Below the pieces are notes generated by a model. It saw only the letters and a program-made list of their open reading frames with translations, searched no databases and was not told the origin of the DNA. A program made the translations under genes and the position numbers. DNA of 36,428 nt from Paenibacillus pini JCM 16418. Its GTDB lineage: Bacteria; Bacillota; Bacilli; Paenibacillales; Paenibacillaceae. Below are positions 8,655 through 16,938 of this stretch, piece by piece; the stretch's first letter is position 1; every line of letters begins with the position of its first letter. The stretch covers positions 1-36,428 of the forward strand of contig NZ_BAVZ01000025.1 of assembly GCF_000576305.1 (NCBI RefSeq), given 5' to 3'.

Positions 8655-9659
8655 TTGCCCAAGATCCGATACAACAATATGGACAATATTAGTACAGATA
8701 AGACGTTGAAGCAGTTTAGGCAGTGGCGTAATGAACGAAGGCAGAAGAAGAAGGATTACTCATCGTATCAGGTACCTAATGTGCAGCCTGAACTTGACTA
8801 TTTACATCAGAACAGGCAGGAAACGGCTATTACGTGGATCGGACATTCGACCTTTTTCATACAGTATGAGGGCTTAAATATGATCACGGATCCAGTTTGG
8901 GCACGCAGAATGGGCTTTGAGCGTAGACTCGGCGAGCCAGGACTTTCGATAGATGATGTGCCTCCATTAGATGTGATGCTGATATCGCACTCCCATTACG
9001 ATCATATGCATTTGGCTTCCATCCGCAAGCTCTACCGAGCGGGTACCAAGCTAATTGTACCGATCGGACTCAAGTCAAAAATGATTCGTAAAGGTTTTCA
9101 CAATTGCGTGGAGATGAAATGGTGGGAACATATTGTAGTGGGGAATGTACGCATTAGCTTCGTTCCTACACAGCATTGGACGCGTAGAACTCCTTTCGAT
9201 ACCAATACTTCTCATTGGGGAGGCTTTGTTCTCGAACCGGTGGAGCCTCCTGTGCTGGAGGAAGAAGGAAATAGCGCAAGTAGAGGGGTGCAGTCGCTGC
9301 CACCGAACCTCTATTTTGCCGGAGATAGCGGTTATTTCCCAGGATTCAAAGAAATAGGCGAAAAGTTCAACATCCATGTAGCATTGATGCCTATTGGAGC
9401 GTATGAACCGGAATGGTTTATGACATCACAGCATACGAATCCTGAGGAAGCGCTGCGTGCTTTTCTGGATGTGAAGGCAGAGACGATGATTCCGATGCAT
9501 TACGGTACCTTTAAGCTCGCTGATGATACGGCAAGAGAAGCGCTTGATCGTATGGAAAATGAACGAATACGACTTAACATTGAACAAGACCGCATACAAA
9601 TTCTAAGCTATGGACAGACATTGAGAATTCATCCTGAACTTCGTAGACCTGATCTATAA
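8655..9659 (+). CDS. metallo-beta-lactamase-fold hydrolase (NAPE-PLD/UlaG-like)
   Basis: A 334-residue cytoplasmic MBL-fold protein. It shows the zinc motif HSHYDHMH, the preceding GHSTFFIQYEG and ITDPVW strands, the GDSGYF Asp, and C-terminal MPIGAYEPEWF and MHYGTF histidine blocks. This layout is that of the COG2220 group, including N-acyl-phosphatidylethanolamine phospholipase D-like and UlaG-like enzymes. The actual substrate is unknown. The start is set at TTG 8655 because AAGGAGGGG lies seven bases before it. An in-frame ATG at 8613 would add 14 residues but has no ribosome site. It is flanked by terminators and is probably monocistronic. Confidence 0.88.
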   Translation: MPKIRYNNMDNISTDKTLKQFRQWRNERRQKKKDYSSYQVPNVQPELDYLHQNRQETAITWIGHSTFFIQYEGLNMITDPVWARRMGFERRLGEPGLSIDDVPPLDVMLISHSHYDHMHLASIRKLYRAGTKLIVPIGLKSKMIRKGFHNCVEMKWWEHIVVGNVRISFVPTQHWTRRTPFDTNTSHWGGFVLEPVEPPVLEEEGNSASRGVQSLPPNLYFAGDSGYFPGFKEIGEKFNIHVALMPIGAYEPEWFMTSQHTNPEEALRAFLDVKAETMIPMHYGTFKLADDTAREALDRMENERIRLNIEQDRIQILSYGQTLRIHPELRRPDL

Positions 9660-9674
9660 TCTGTAAAATACAGT

Positions 9675-9732
9675 AAAACATCCATCTTAATTCATTCCTA
9701 CTTGGGAATGGACTTCGATCGGATGTTTTTTT
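9675..9732 (+). terminator. terminator after the MBL hydrolase gene
   Basis: AAAACATCC pairs with GGATGTTTT, with a smaller CATTCC/GGAATG hairpin nested inside, then a T-run. Confidence 0.7.
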
Positions 9733-9778
9733 ATGCTATAATGTGCTGAAGCCTATTGTGAAGGGATGGTAACACTTA

Positions 9779-11402
9779 ATGATCAGTACAAGCGGCGTGA
9801 CGCTCCGTTACGGAAAGCGCGCACTTTTTGAAGATGTGAATATAAAATTTAATCCGGGCAACTGCTATGGTCTCATCGGTGCGAACGGTGCAGGCAAATC
9901 AACGTTTTTGAAAATTCTTTCGGGTGAGATCGAAGCAATATGGGCGATGTTCACATGACTCCGGGCGAACGGATGGCGGTGCTCAAGCAGAACCATTATG
10001 AATATGATGAATTTCCAGTACTAGAGACGGTTATTATGGGTCATATTCGTCTATATGAAATCATGAAAGAGAAGGACGCGCTATATGCTAAAACAGACTT
10101 CTCCGAAGCTGATGGACTACGTGCAGGTGAGCTTGAAGGAGAATTTGCTGAACTGAATGGTTGGGATGCTGAGCCGGACGCTGCTGCGCTTCTTATCGGT
10201 CTAGGCATTTCGCGTGAATTGCATGATAAGAAAATGGTAGAGCTAAGCGGTAACGAGAAGGTTCGTGTATTGCTAGCACAAGCATTGTTCGGCCGTCCGA
10301 ACAACCTGCTTCTCGATGAGCCTACCAACCATTTGGACCTCGAATCGATTCAATGGCTTGAGAACTTCCTTATGGACTATGAAGGCACCGTTATTGTTGT
10401 ATCCCATGACCGTCACTTCCTGAACAAGGTATGTAGCATATTGCGGATATTGATTTTGGTAAAATCCAGCTTTATGTGGGTAACTACGACTTCTGGTATG
10501 AATCCAGTAAACTTGCGCTTGAACTGCAGCGCGATGCGAACAAGAAGAAGGAAGAGAAGATTAAAGAGCTGCAAGCGTTTATTCAACGTTTCTCAGCGAA
10601 TGCTTCTAAATCCAAACAAGCAACTTCTCGTAAGAAGCAATTGGATAAAATTACGCTGGACGATCTTCGTCCTTCCAACCGTAAATATCCGTTCCTTCAT
10701 TTCAAACCAGAACGTGAAGCAGGTAAGCAGCTTCTAACGGTTGAGAACCTTACGAAGACCGTTGAAGGTGAGAAGGTTATTGATGAGCTTAGCTTTATCG
10801 TCAATAAAGGTGATAAAATCGCACTCGTTGGACCTAATGGGCTGCCGAAGTCGTTACTATTTGAAATTTTGATGGGACGTTCAGAAGCGGATGCTGGAGA
10901 ATTCACATGGGGAGTTACTACGACTCAAGCGTATTTCCCGAAAGACAACTCCGAATATTTTGACGGCGTGGATTTGAACCTTGTTGAATGGCTTCGTCAG
11001 TATTCCAAGGATCAGGATGAAACGTTCCTACGTGGTTTCCTTGGTCGGATGTTGTTCTCTGGTGAAGAAGCACTGAAGAAAGCTAGCGTTCTCTCCGGTG
11101 GAGAGAAAGTACGCTGTATGCTTGCAAAAATGATGCTAAACGGTGCCAACGTGCTATTGCTCGATGAGCCTACCAACCACTTGGATCTAGAATCCATTAC
11201 AGCTCTTAATAATGGTTTAATTGATTTCGATGGAACCATCTTGTTTACTTCGCATGACCATCAGTTCATTCAAACCATTGCCAACCGAATTATCGAAATT
11301 ACTCCAACAGGTATCATCGATCGTTCGATGAACTATGATGAGTATCTCGAAAGCGATGAAGTCAAAGCATTGAGAGAGAAAATGTATCCTAGCGGCTTAT
11401 AA
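9779..11402 (+). pseudogene. ykpA: ABC-F ATPase (YkpA/YbiT type) broken by two frameshifts
   Basis: Joined across three frames, this encodes a near-complete ABC-F protein of about 540 residues, a ribosome-associated ATPase without membrane segments. Frame one (9779 to about 9936) has IGANGAGKST (Walker A). Frame two (to about 10433) has LLLDEPTNHLDLES and VVSHDRH. Frame three (to 11402) has YVGNYDFWYESS, the second LSGGEKVR and a second LLLDEPTNHLDLES. The breaks fall at GAAGC/AATA and TGTA/GCAT. Restoring one base at each gives the expected GEIEA-NTGDVHM and VCTHIAD continuity. The first signature reads LSGNE and the second P-loop GPNGLPKS; degenerate motifs occur in this subfamily. A TATAAT lies at 9737 and GAAGGGATGG precedes the ATG. 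Decay and sequencing error are both possible. Confidence 0.88.
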
Positions 11403-11426
11403 GCTGTCTAAGTAATTTCCATATAT

Positions 11427-11470
11427 GACAAAAGGCTGCTCCTCCCGAAAGGGAAGAGCAGCCTTTTGTC
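11427..11470. terminator. bidirectional terminator between ABC-F gene and minus-strand small gene
   Basis: ACAAAAGGCTGCTC pairs with GAGCAGCCTTTTGT; the centre is CTCCCGAAAGGGAA. A-rich and T-rich arms let it serve both convergent genes. Confidence 0.9.
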
Positions 11471-11515
11471 ATACTCGTATGTCCGCATTACGTTCAAACG
11501 CGGTCAACCCTGGTT

Positions 11516-11704
11516 CTATGAACCTCCGGTACGTCGGCGTTGGTTATTTGGCTTTTTGTTATTTTGGCTCTTCATGGTATGAGGAGCACCGCCTTGAAAA
11601 GAACCTGGTTTAGTTCCAGAGGATTGTTGCTTCTTCTCCTCAAGCTTTTTGCGGATCGCATCCGCCAAATTCACTTTTTTAGTATCTTCATTGTTTTCTG
11701 TCAT
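11516..11704 (-). CDS. small hydrophilic protein of unknown function
   Basis: A 62-residue, highly charged, probably disordered cytoplasmic protein (MTENNEDTKKVNLADAI, then KKLEEKKQQ, and a basic QRRRTGGS end). No family is recognised. An ATG at 11713 sits directly on GGGAGG, so the second ATG, nine bases downstream of that GGGAGG, is taken as the start. It is convergent with the ABC-F gene and shares its terminator. Confidence 0.6.
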   Translation of the reverse strand: MTENNEDTKKVNLADAIRKKLEEKKQQSSGTKPGSFQGGAPHTMKSQNNKKPNNQRRRTGGS

Positions 11705-11848
11705 CGGTGGCATCCTCCCTTTTACATTGGTGTCCTTATTCTATACGTTTTTGTCCTTCCCCACAAGAGATGGCATGATCAAAACTTCTTTGCCAGAAGC
11801 AACTATGTTTCTCTAGACCCACATGATATCGCTTTGTTAGGATAGGAA

Positions 11849-12786
11849 GTGCACTTTGAAACGAGCGAAAAGGGTGGTTTGGCGAACTTGGATGTTTATG
11901 AAGAAATCAGAAAAGGTGAACGTGGCGCTTGGGTTAGCATTTGCGCTTATATTGTCTTCTCAGCTTTAAAACTAATTAGTGGATACGTATTCGCCTCCAG
12001 TGCGCTTTTGGCAGACGGATTTAACAATTTAACCGATATTGTAGCTTCAATAGCCGTATTGATTGGTTTACGCATTTCACAAAAGCCACCGGATTCAGAT
12101 CATGCCTATGGTCACTTTCGTGCAGAAACGATAGCTGCCCTGATCGCTTCATTTATTATGGCTATGGTAGGGATTCAAGTCTTATTCGAAGCAGGACGCT
12201 CGCTTTTCATCGGGAAAGAGGTTGAACCTAACTTATGGTCTGCTGGTGTAGCTGCTGTATGTGCCATGGGTATGTTTGCGGTATACATATATAATCGAAA
12301 CCTAGCTCGTAAAATTAATAATTCTGCACTGATGGCTGCGGCGAAGGATAACTTTTCAGATGCTTTAGTTAGTATCGGAGCAGCAGTTGGAATTGTGGGC
12401 GCCCAATTTGGGCTTCCTTGGCTGGACGTTGTTGCAGCTTTTGCCGTAGGCTGATTATTTGTAAAACAGCTTGGGATATTTTTCGGGATTCTACTTACCG
12501 TTTAACGGATGGATTTGATCAAGATGAGCTTCGTGATTTACGTAGTACAATTGCTCGGATCCCAGGTGTTGAGGCGATCAATGATGTGAAGGCGAGAGTA
12601 CATGGTAATCATGTATTAGTGGATGTGGTGATAGCGGTTGATCCCACACTTAGTATCATTGAAGGACATGAGATTAGCGATAAAGTGGAAGAGCGCATGC
12701 ATAATTTGCATAATATTATGCATGTTCATGTGCATGTAGAGCCTAATGATGACAAGAAGGTGCAGATTACCTCGGATCATAAATGA
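11849..12786 (+). pseudogene. cation diffusion facilitator (CDF) metal transporter, frameshifted
   Basis: Joined over one frameshift near 12452, this encodes a CDF-family divalent metal exporter of about 312 residues, in the same broad group as Bacillus MneP/MneS. The first part has the membrane metal site LLADGFNNLTD, HAYGHFRAE and DNFSDALVS. The second part has the cytoplasmic ferredoxin-like domain (TDGFDQDELRDL, IPGVEAINDVKAR, HVHVHVEP). At GTAGGC/TGATT one base appears missing; restoring it gives AFAVGLIICKTAW. The GTG at 11849 has a weak AGGATAGGA; a TTG at about 11888 behind AAGGGTGG is an alternative. Both halves keep conserved residues, so any break is recent or an artefact. Confidence 0.85.
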
Positions 12787-12800
12787 CAAAAGTACAACAA

Positions 12801-12830
12801 GGCAGTTATTTATAACTGTCTTTATTTTTT
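12801..12830 (+). terminator. terminator after the CDF gene
   Basis: CAGTTAT/ATAACTG stem followed by CTTTATTTTTT. Confidence 0.75.
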
Positions 12831-13045
12831 CATTTACTTAATTCCTTAATATTCTTGCAAGTCCATATTAAAGGAGGAAAAGGGACTATAGACCTGAAAA
12901 ATGCTAAAATTTGGACACTTAATTTGTGAGTATAGTACCATGTGACTACTCTTATGACTGGATATAATGGTTACAGAATTGTAAACAAATAAATTTCTAT
13001 CTTGTTTGTTCAGCAATCATATCAGTCATCTCAAGGAGGAATTAC

Positions 13046-13879
13046 ATGATTAACATCAAGAATCGCTTACTGGGCTGCCTGCTGGTTACTGCCACTCTAT
13101 CCGCAGCTGTCCTGCTTCCGACACCATCTCGGGTCGATGCTTCATCTGCAAAAGTACAAGCTGCAACTTCAACTGGAATCATACAGTCTACCGTTAAATT
13201 AAGAGACAAGCCTTCGATGGCAAGTAATGTAGTTGCTTATTTAAAGAATGGTGATCGTGTTCAAATTATGGAGAAGAGCACGGCGTACTTTTATAAAATA
13301 AAAACGTCAACGGGGAAAATAGGCTACACAAGTGTCTCCGATCAATACATAAAGGTGAATCAAGGTAGTGGGTCTGTAACTACGCCGGATACAAATACCG
13401 AGCCTCCTGTAACTACAGTTCCCCCCATTCAGTCGAATACGTCCAAAGATATTGAAAATGTGATCAAGATAGGTATGAACTACTTGGGTACCCCTTACGA
13501 ATATGGTTCGGACCGAAATACAACGACAACATTTGATTGTTCGGACTTTATTAGACAAATTTATAAAGAGGGAGCAGGCATTACACTTCCTTCGGATTCC
13601 AGAAAGCAAGGAACTTGGATTAAAGAGAACAGTAAAGCTGTATCCGATACAAGTAAGCTGAAGCGTGGAGATCTCGTATTCTTCATGAGTTATAAAGGTT
13701 CTAACGCATCTTCTTATCAAGGAATTAATAAACTAAATCAAACGATTACTCATGTGGCACTATATTTAGGAGATAATAAACTTTTGCACACCTATTCCAT
13801 AGCATCAGGTGGAGTCAAGGTAACGGATTTCAGTGATTCTTGGAAAAATCGTTTCATGTATGGTGGGAGTGTCGAGTAA
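13046..13879 (+). CDS. secreted SH3 - NlpC/P60 cell-wall hydrolase
   Basis: A 277-residue exported peptidoglycan peptidase, probably a D,L-endopeptidase. Residues 1-32 are a signal peptide. Residues 43-103 form a bacterial SH3-type binding domain (VKLRDKPSMASNVVAYL and GKIGYTSV). A Pro/Thr linker at 108-130 joins it to an NlpC/P60 domain (135-277) with Cys165 in FDCSDF, His236 in THVALYLG and His248 in LLHTYS. AAGGAGG lies before the ATG. The preceding 260 bases hold the previous gene's terminator and a possible TATAAT at 12963 without a convincing -35. The gene is convergent with a second exported protein. Confidence 0.93.
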   Translation: MINIKNRLLGCLLVTATLSAAVLLPTPSRVDASSAKVQAATSTGIIQSTVKLRDKPSMASNVVAYLKNGDRVQIMEKSTAYFYKIKTSTGKIGYTSVSDQYIKVNQGSGSVTTPDTNTEPPVTTVPPIQSNTSKDIENVIKIGMNYLGTPYEYGSDRNTTTTFDCSDFIRQIYKEGAGITLPSDSRKQGTWIKENSKAVSDTSKLKRGDLVFFMSYKGSNASSYQGINKLNQTITHVALYLGDNKLLHTYSIASGGVKVTDFSDSWKNRFMYGGSVE

Positions 13880-13888
13880 ATAACATAA

Positions 13889-13923
13889 GAAAGGACCGGA
13901 ATATATATTCCGGTCCTTTTTTT
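13889..13923. terminator. terminator after the NlpC/P60 gene
   Basis: AAGGACCGGAATA/TATTCCGGTCCTT stem followed by a run of Ts; the opposite strand has AAAAA on the other side, though a weaker tail. Confidence 0.9.
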
Positions 13924-13968
13924 ACAGTTGCAATTACCCTGAGACTTCATGCATGGTTAACGTAAATA

Positions 13969-14340
13969 TTATAGTACGTGAATCCAAGATTTTCCTAGCC
14001 AAGTGTATACTTCTACCCATTCACCAATGACATCCGTTACACGGTTACCCGTTGTTGCAATAACTTGAGGAGCGACAGCACCCGCAACTTTACCGTTAGG
14101 CTCATAATAGAATTGAGTAACCTTTGTTAGAATAACAGGAAGATTAGGACTATCGACACTATTATTTGCTTTAATAAGTGGTTCGTCTAAGACTGGTGCT
14201 ACGACAGTCTTTGTAGTTGTTGTTGTCACAACTGGTGTTGTAGTTGTCGAAGTTGTAGTCGAAGCGGAGTCAGCAAATGCTGCCGTTCCTAGGGAAGCCA
14301 TCAATCCAAATGCAACTGTAAAAGACATGATTTTTTTCAT
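13969..14340 (-). CDS. small secreted protein with Thr-rich linker and SH3-like tail
   Basis: A 123-residue exported protein. A signal peptide (MKKIMSFTVAFGLMASLGTAAFA) is followed by a striking Ser/Thr/Val stretch at about residues 25-48. A C-terminal domain of about 55 residues ends VYTWLGKSWIHVL. The GEWVEVYTWLGKSWIHV pattern resembles a bacterial SH3 strand ending, but this is inference. AAGGAGGATATTTTA precedes the ATG. It is convergent with the SH3-NlpC/P60 gene. Its function is unknown; cell-surface attachment is plausible. Confidence 0.75.
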   Translation of the reverse strand: MKKIMSFTVAFGLMASLGTAAFADSASTTTSTTTTPVVTTTTTKTVVAPVLDEPLIKANNSVDSPNLPVILTKVTQFYYEPNGKVAGAVAPQVIATTGNRVTDVIGEWVEVYTWLGKSWIHVL

Positions 14341-14530
14341 TAAAATATCCTCCTTGGTATGTAAATTCGTTTTGGTTTGCTACATTATCTAAATAACCAA
14401 TTGCATGGTAAATTGAACCATATTACCTATTAATAATTTGGGGAAAGTTGTAAGAGTTGCGAGAGTACATTATTATTTTGACAGATGGTATGATAGAAAT
14501 AGGCTATTTGTCTAGAAAAGGGGGACACTA

Positions 14531-15109
14531 ATGCGTGCACGTAAATTTATACTACGTTTTTTATTAACGGTGGTTGTGCTGGTTATTATTATTGCAGGCG
14601 TAGTCATATGGTACATTTCACCACAGCAGGATTTGAACCTAAATTACACCAATGTAAATGTAAAAAATAAAGCGGTTGAGATGTTAAAAACGCGTAAGCC
14701 TGAAATTCATTTGAATGGAGCTGAGCTGAATCAGTTTGCCAAGAAGGAACTGGTGAAGCATTTGAGCGACATACCAGAGCAAATTCAGTTGACAGGTGCA
14801 GAATTCCATTTCAGTGGACAGGAAGTTGTTGCTGATCTGAATGGTAAATGGGGATGGATTCCGTTTGGAGCTGAGCTTACCTTCCATATGGAAACAGATG
14901 GGGAACTGCTAATTATGGAACATAAGTCCACACGAATTAAGAATTTGAATATCCCAGCATCCACTTTTGGAATGAAGGACATGACCATTTCACTTAAAGA
15001 TTATTTGCCTGAAATGCTTGATGTTCAGCAGATAGAGTTTCAAGAGGATGGAGTTAAGCTAACATTTGTTATTGATTGGTTATTATTGCCTTCATTATTA
15101 CTTAAATAA
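14531..15109 (+). CDS. membrane-anchored protein of unknown function
   Basis: A 192-residue protein with one N-terminal membrane segment (about residues 8-28) and an extracytoplasmic remainder rich in alternating polar and hydrophobic residues, suggesting a beta-rich fold. It includes GAEFHFSGQEVVADLNGKW and GAELTFHMETDGELLIM. The shape resembles YpmS/DUF2140-type proteins, but I cannot confirm membership. AAGGGGG lies seven bases before the ATG. It is followed by an AT-rich hairpin and a terminator. Confidence 0.7.
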   Translation: MRARKFILRFLLTVVVLVIIIAGVVIWYISPQQDLNLNYTNVNVKNKAVEMLKTRKPEIHLNGAELNQFAKKELVKHLSDIPEQIQLTGAEFHFSGQEVVADLNGKWGWIPFGAELTFHMETDGELLIMEHKSTRIKNLNIPASTFGMKDMTISLKDYLPEMLDVQQIEFQEDGVKLTFVIDWLLLPSLLLK

Positions 15110-15125
15110 GGTGAATCTTCATATT

Positions 15126-15162
15126 GAATAATGAAATTTATTTTTAATAGAATTCATTATTC
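15126..15162. repeat. AT-rich inverted repeat
   Basis: GAATAATGAA and TTCATTATTC form a perfect ten-base stem around a 17-base AT-rich loop, directly before the next terminator. No T-run of terminator type follows. The role is unknown; it may stabilise the transcript 3' end. Confidence 0.6.
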
Positions 15163-15168
15163 AGCACA

Positions 15169-15208
15169 TAAAAAACCCAAGTCGCCATTTTGGCTGCTTG
15201 GGTTTTTT
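15169..15208. terminator. bidirectional terminator
   Basis: AAAAACCCAAG/CTTGGGTTTTT stem with an inner GCC/GGC pair. It sits between the plus-strand membrane-anchored gene and the minus-strand DUF1328 gene and can stop both. Confidence 0.9.
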
Positions 15209-15272
15209 ACAATTCTAACCTTTTGAATATCTCTTTGTCAGTGTATATGTTTATTCCGTATCTGACTTACGG

Positions 15273-15437
15273 TTATAAATTTCTACTGCGGCCTGTAAAG
15301 AGAGAAATAACAAACAGTACTAAGAAGATGAAGAACAATACTTTAGCAATGGTGGCAGCCGCCGCTACGATATTAAAGAAACCAAAGATACCCGCTACAA
15401 GTGCGACAATCAAAAAGATTACGGACCATTTCAACAT
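15273..15437 (-). CDS. DUF1328/YtjA-family small membrane protein
   Basis: A 54-residue hydrophobic protein starting MLKWSVIFLIVALVAGIFGF, then an Ala-rich AAAATIAKV and FFIFLVLFVISLF, ending GRSRNL. This is the DUF1328 pattern of two short helices joined by a glycine/alanine turn. Members are often stress-associated membrane proteins of unknown role. AAGGTGA lies before the ATG. On the minus strand about 120 bases upstream, GGTTAA and GGGTGC are 12 bases apart (15555-15578), a weak SigB-like promoter. The gene lies in a cluster of other stress-type genes. Confidence 0.88.
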   Translation of the reverse strand: MLKWSVIFLIVALVAGIFGFFNIVAAAATIAKVLFFIFLVLFVISLFTGRSRNL

Positions 15438-15659
15438 AATAATTCACCTTACTTTCTTCAGATTTTTAATTTCATAAGTATTGGGATGCTTCTCCTTTTC
15501 CTTCATGCTATGTAAGGAAGCAGTGGAGAAATTGCAGCGATTTACTGGTTCGCCGCACCCTCGTATTTTCATTTAACCTTACAAAAAACAAATGAAACAA
15601 TGGAACAAACCGCATATACAGATGCTAATACCGCTTATATAGATGCTAATATAGAAGCT

Positions 15660-15685
15660 GTTTCGGCATATATATGGGAGGGTAA
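15660..15685 (+). promoter_or_regulatory. candidate SigB-like promoter of the DUF948 gene
   Basis: GTTTCG, a 14-base spacer, then GGGTAA, about 45 bases before the ATG. It is close to the known SigB pattern GTTTAA-N12-15-GGGTAT. The encoded sigma factor lies about 10 kb downstream. Found by eye only. Confidence 0.5.
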
Positions 15686-15729
15686 CAATGCTTATGAAGA
15701 TATAAACGACTGGAAGAGAGGTTTTGCAG

Positions 15730-16233
15730 ATGATTATTGGAATTAGTGTGGCTATTATAGCTGTAGCATTCGCTGTACTTGTTTTCTATCTAATAAAGAC
15801 TTTGCTCGCTGCAAAGGATTCATTAGAGAAGACAACACAGACACTTCAAGAGGTTCAACAAACCATTGACGAATTGGGTTATGAAGTGAAGCAAATTGTC
15901 AGACATGCGAATGACATTACAGTAGATCTCCAAAGTAAGATGAAACAGATTGATCCGGTCATGAACTCCGTAAAAAATTTGGGGGAAGTACTTAGTGAAG
16001 CAACTCTTGCGGCTAAACAAGCCTCAACGACGATGATTGCGAAATTCAAACAAAATAAAAAACAAGCAGTTCATGAAAAGGCTGCTATAACTTCAGCTCC
16101 TACTACAGCGAATGAACGTACTATTAATTCGTACGCTACAACGTATGCAGCAGCTGGAAAGAATTCACCTGAAGCAGGTTGGATGAAGTGGGTCGATACT
16201 GCTGCTACGGTATGGAAGAGATTTCGTCCATAA
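15730..16233 (+). CDS. DUF948-family general stress-type membrane protein
   Basis: A 167-residue protein with one N-terminal membrane helix (MIIGISVAIIAVAFAVLVFY). A long coiled-coil-like region follows (TTQTLQEVQQTIDELGYEV, KQIDPVMNSVKNLGEVL), as in DUF948 proteins such as Bacillus YtxG, a known general stress protein family. The tail (130-167) is low in recognisable features. The ATG at 15730 is chosen over the TTG at 15724 because GAGAGG is eight bases before it. A SigB-like promoter lies just upstream. The next gene starts about 50 bases after the stop and is probably co-transcribed. Confidence 0.82.
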   Translation: MIIGISVAIIAVAFAVLVFYLIKTLLAAKDSLEKTTQTLQEVQQTIDELGYEVKQIVRHANDITVDLQSKMKQIDPVMNSVKNLGEVLSEATLAAKQASTTMIAKFKQNKKQAVHEKAAITSAPTTANERTINSYATTYAAAGKNSPEAGWMKWVDTAATVWKRFRP

Positions 16234-16284
16234 GATATCTAAAATGAGTAATGCTATTTAAAGACGATAGAAGGGGTGAGAATC

Positions 16285-16821
16285 ATGTTGAAAGTCATTG
16301 CCATAATGCTCGGTATGCTTTCTCCCTTAACCTATATGTCTGTTGCTCAGCCTGATATTAATCATCTGTATGCGCAGTCTGCCGTACAGCAGGCTGCGTA
16401 TCAGGTTCCGGTTAATCAAGCTGTGCAGCGTAGCATTTCAATGAAATCTTTTGAAACCATGAATGGTATTTCCTTATATGATCGTAAGCAGGATGTGCTG
16501 ACCAAGAGAGGGAAGCCAATTCAGATCAAGCCAGATCCAATCACGGGCTGTTCTGAATATCAGTATAAGGATGCTACAGTGGGAGTATGCGATGGTATGG
16601 TCAATTATATTCATGTACCGCTGTCTTCTCAAAAAATGCAGGTGAATGGTGCGTGGATACAGTTACAACAAGATAAGATTATCAATACATTGGGCAAACC
16701 ACAGTATATTGCCGAAGATGGTCAAGTATTTATAAGAGGTGATCGTGCAATCAAAGTATATAGCGATCCGGACACAGGTGCCCTGCAAGGTGTAGACTTC
16801 TTTGATAGTGCCAGTGAATAA
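16285..16821 (+). CDS. secreted protein with internal duplication, unknown function
   Basis: A 178-residue exported protein; the first ~18 residues are hydrophobic (MLKVIAIMLGMLSPLTYMSV). Two related segments are visible. The first is ISLYDRKQDVLTKRGKPIQI with a following DPITG; the second is IQLQQDKIINTLGKPQYIAE with DPDTG. This suggests duplicated small domains, perhaps of the BamE/SmpA-like shape, which is inference. Two cysteines in the first repeat (GCSEY and GVCDG) could form a disulphide. AAGGGGTG before the ATG at 16285 favours this start over the GTG at 16276. It lies between the DUF948 and YflT genes. Confidence 0.7.
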   Translation: MLKVIAIMLGMLSPLTYMSVAQPDINHLYAQSAVQQAAYQVPVNQAVQRSISMKSFETMNGISLYDRKQDVLTKRGKPIQIKPDPITGCSEYQYKDATVGVCDGMVNYIHVPLSSQKMQVNGAWIQLQQDKIINTLGKPQYIAEDGQVFIRGDRAIKVYSDPDTGALQGVDFFDSASE

Positions 16822-16855
16822 ATAGCTTTTGCTAAATAATGCTAACATTACTGAC

Positions 16856-16880
16856 GTTTCATCTTGGTCCCTGCGGGTTA
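16856..16880 (+). promoter_or_regulatory. candidate SigB-like promoter of the YflT-family gene
   Basis: GTTTCA, a 13-base spacer, then GGGTTA, about 58 bases before the ATG. It is similar to the element before the DUF948 gene and to the SigB consensus. Found by eye. Confidence 0.5.
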
Positions 16881-16938
16881 AAATTACAATGAGCAAGATT
16901 ACCAGGTGATTGATTAAAAATAGAGGAGAGTGCAAACC

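Noticed and set aside
15190..15477. 95-codon plus-strand ORF
   Set aside because: It begins inside a terminator and is the shadow of the minus-strand DUF1328 gene.
15687..15704. Five-codon ORF behind GGGAGGGTAACA as a leader peptide
   Set aside because: The G-rich stretch is better explained as the -10 box of the SigB-like promoter, so it would not be transcribed from there.
15600..15746. 48-codon ORF (MEQTAYTDANTAYIDANIEA...) as a gene
   Set aside because: No ribosome site before the ATG, it overlaps the DUF948 start, and the likely promoter lies inside it.
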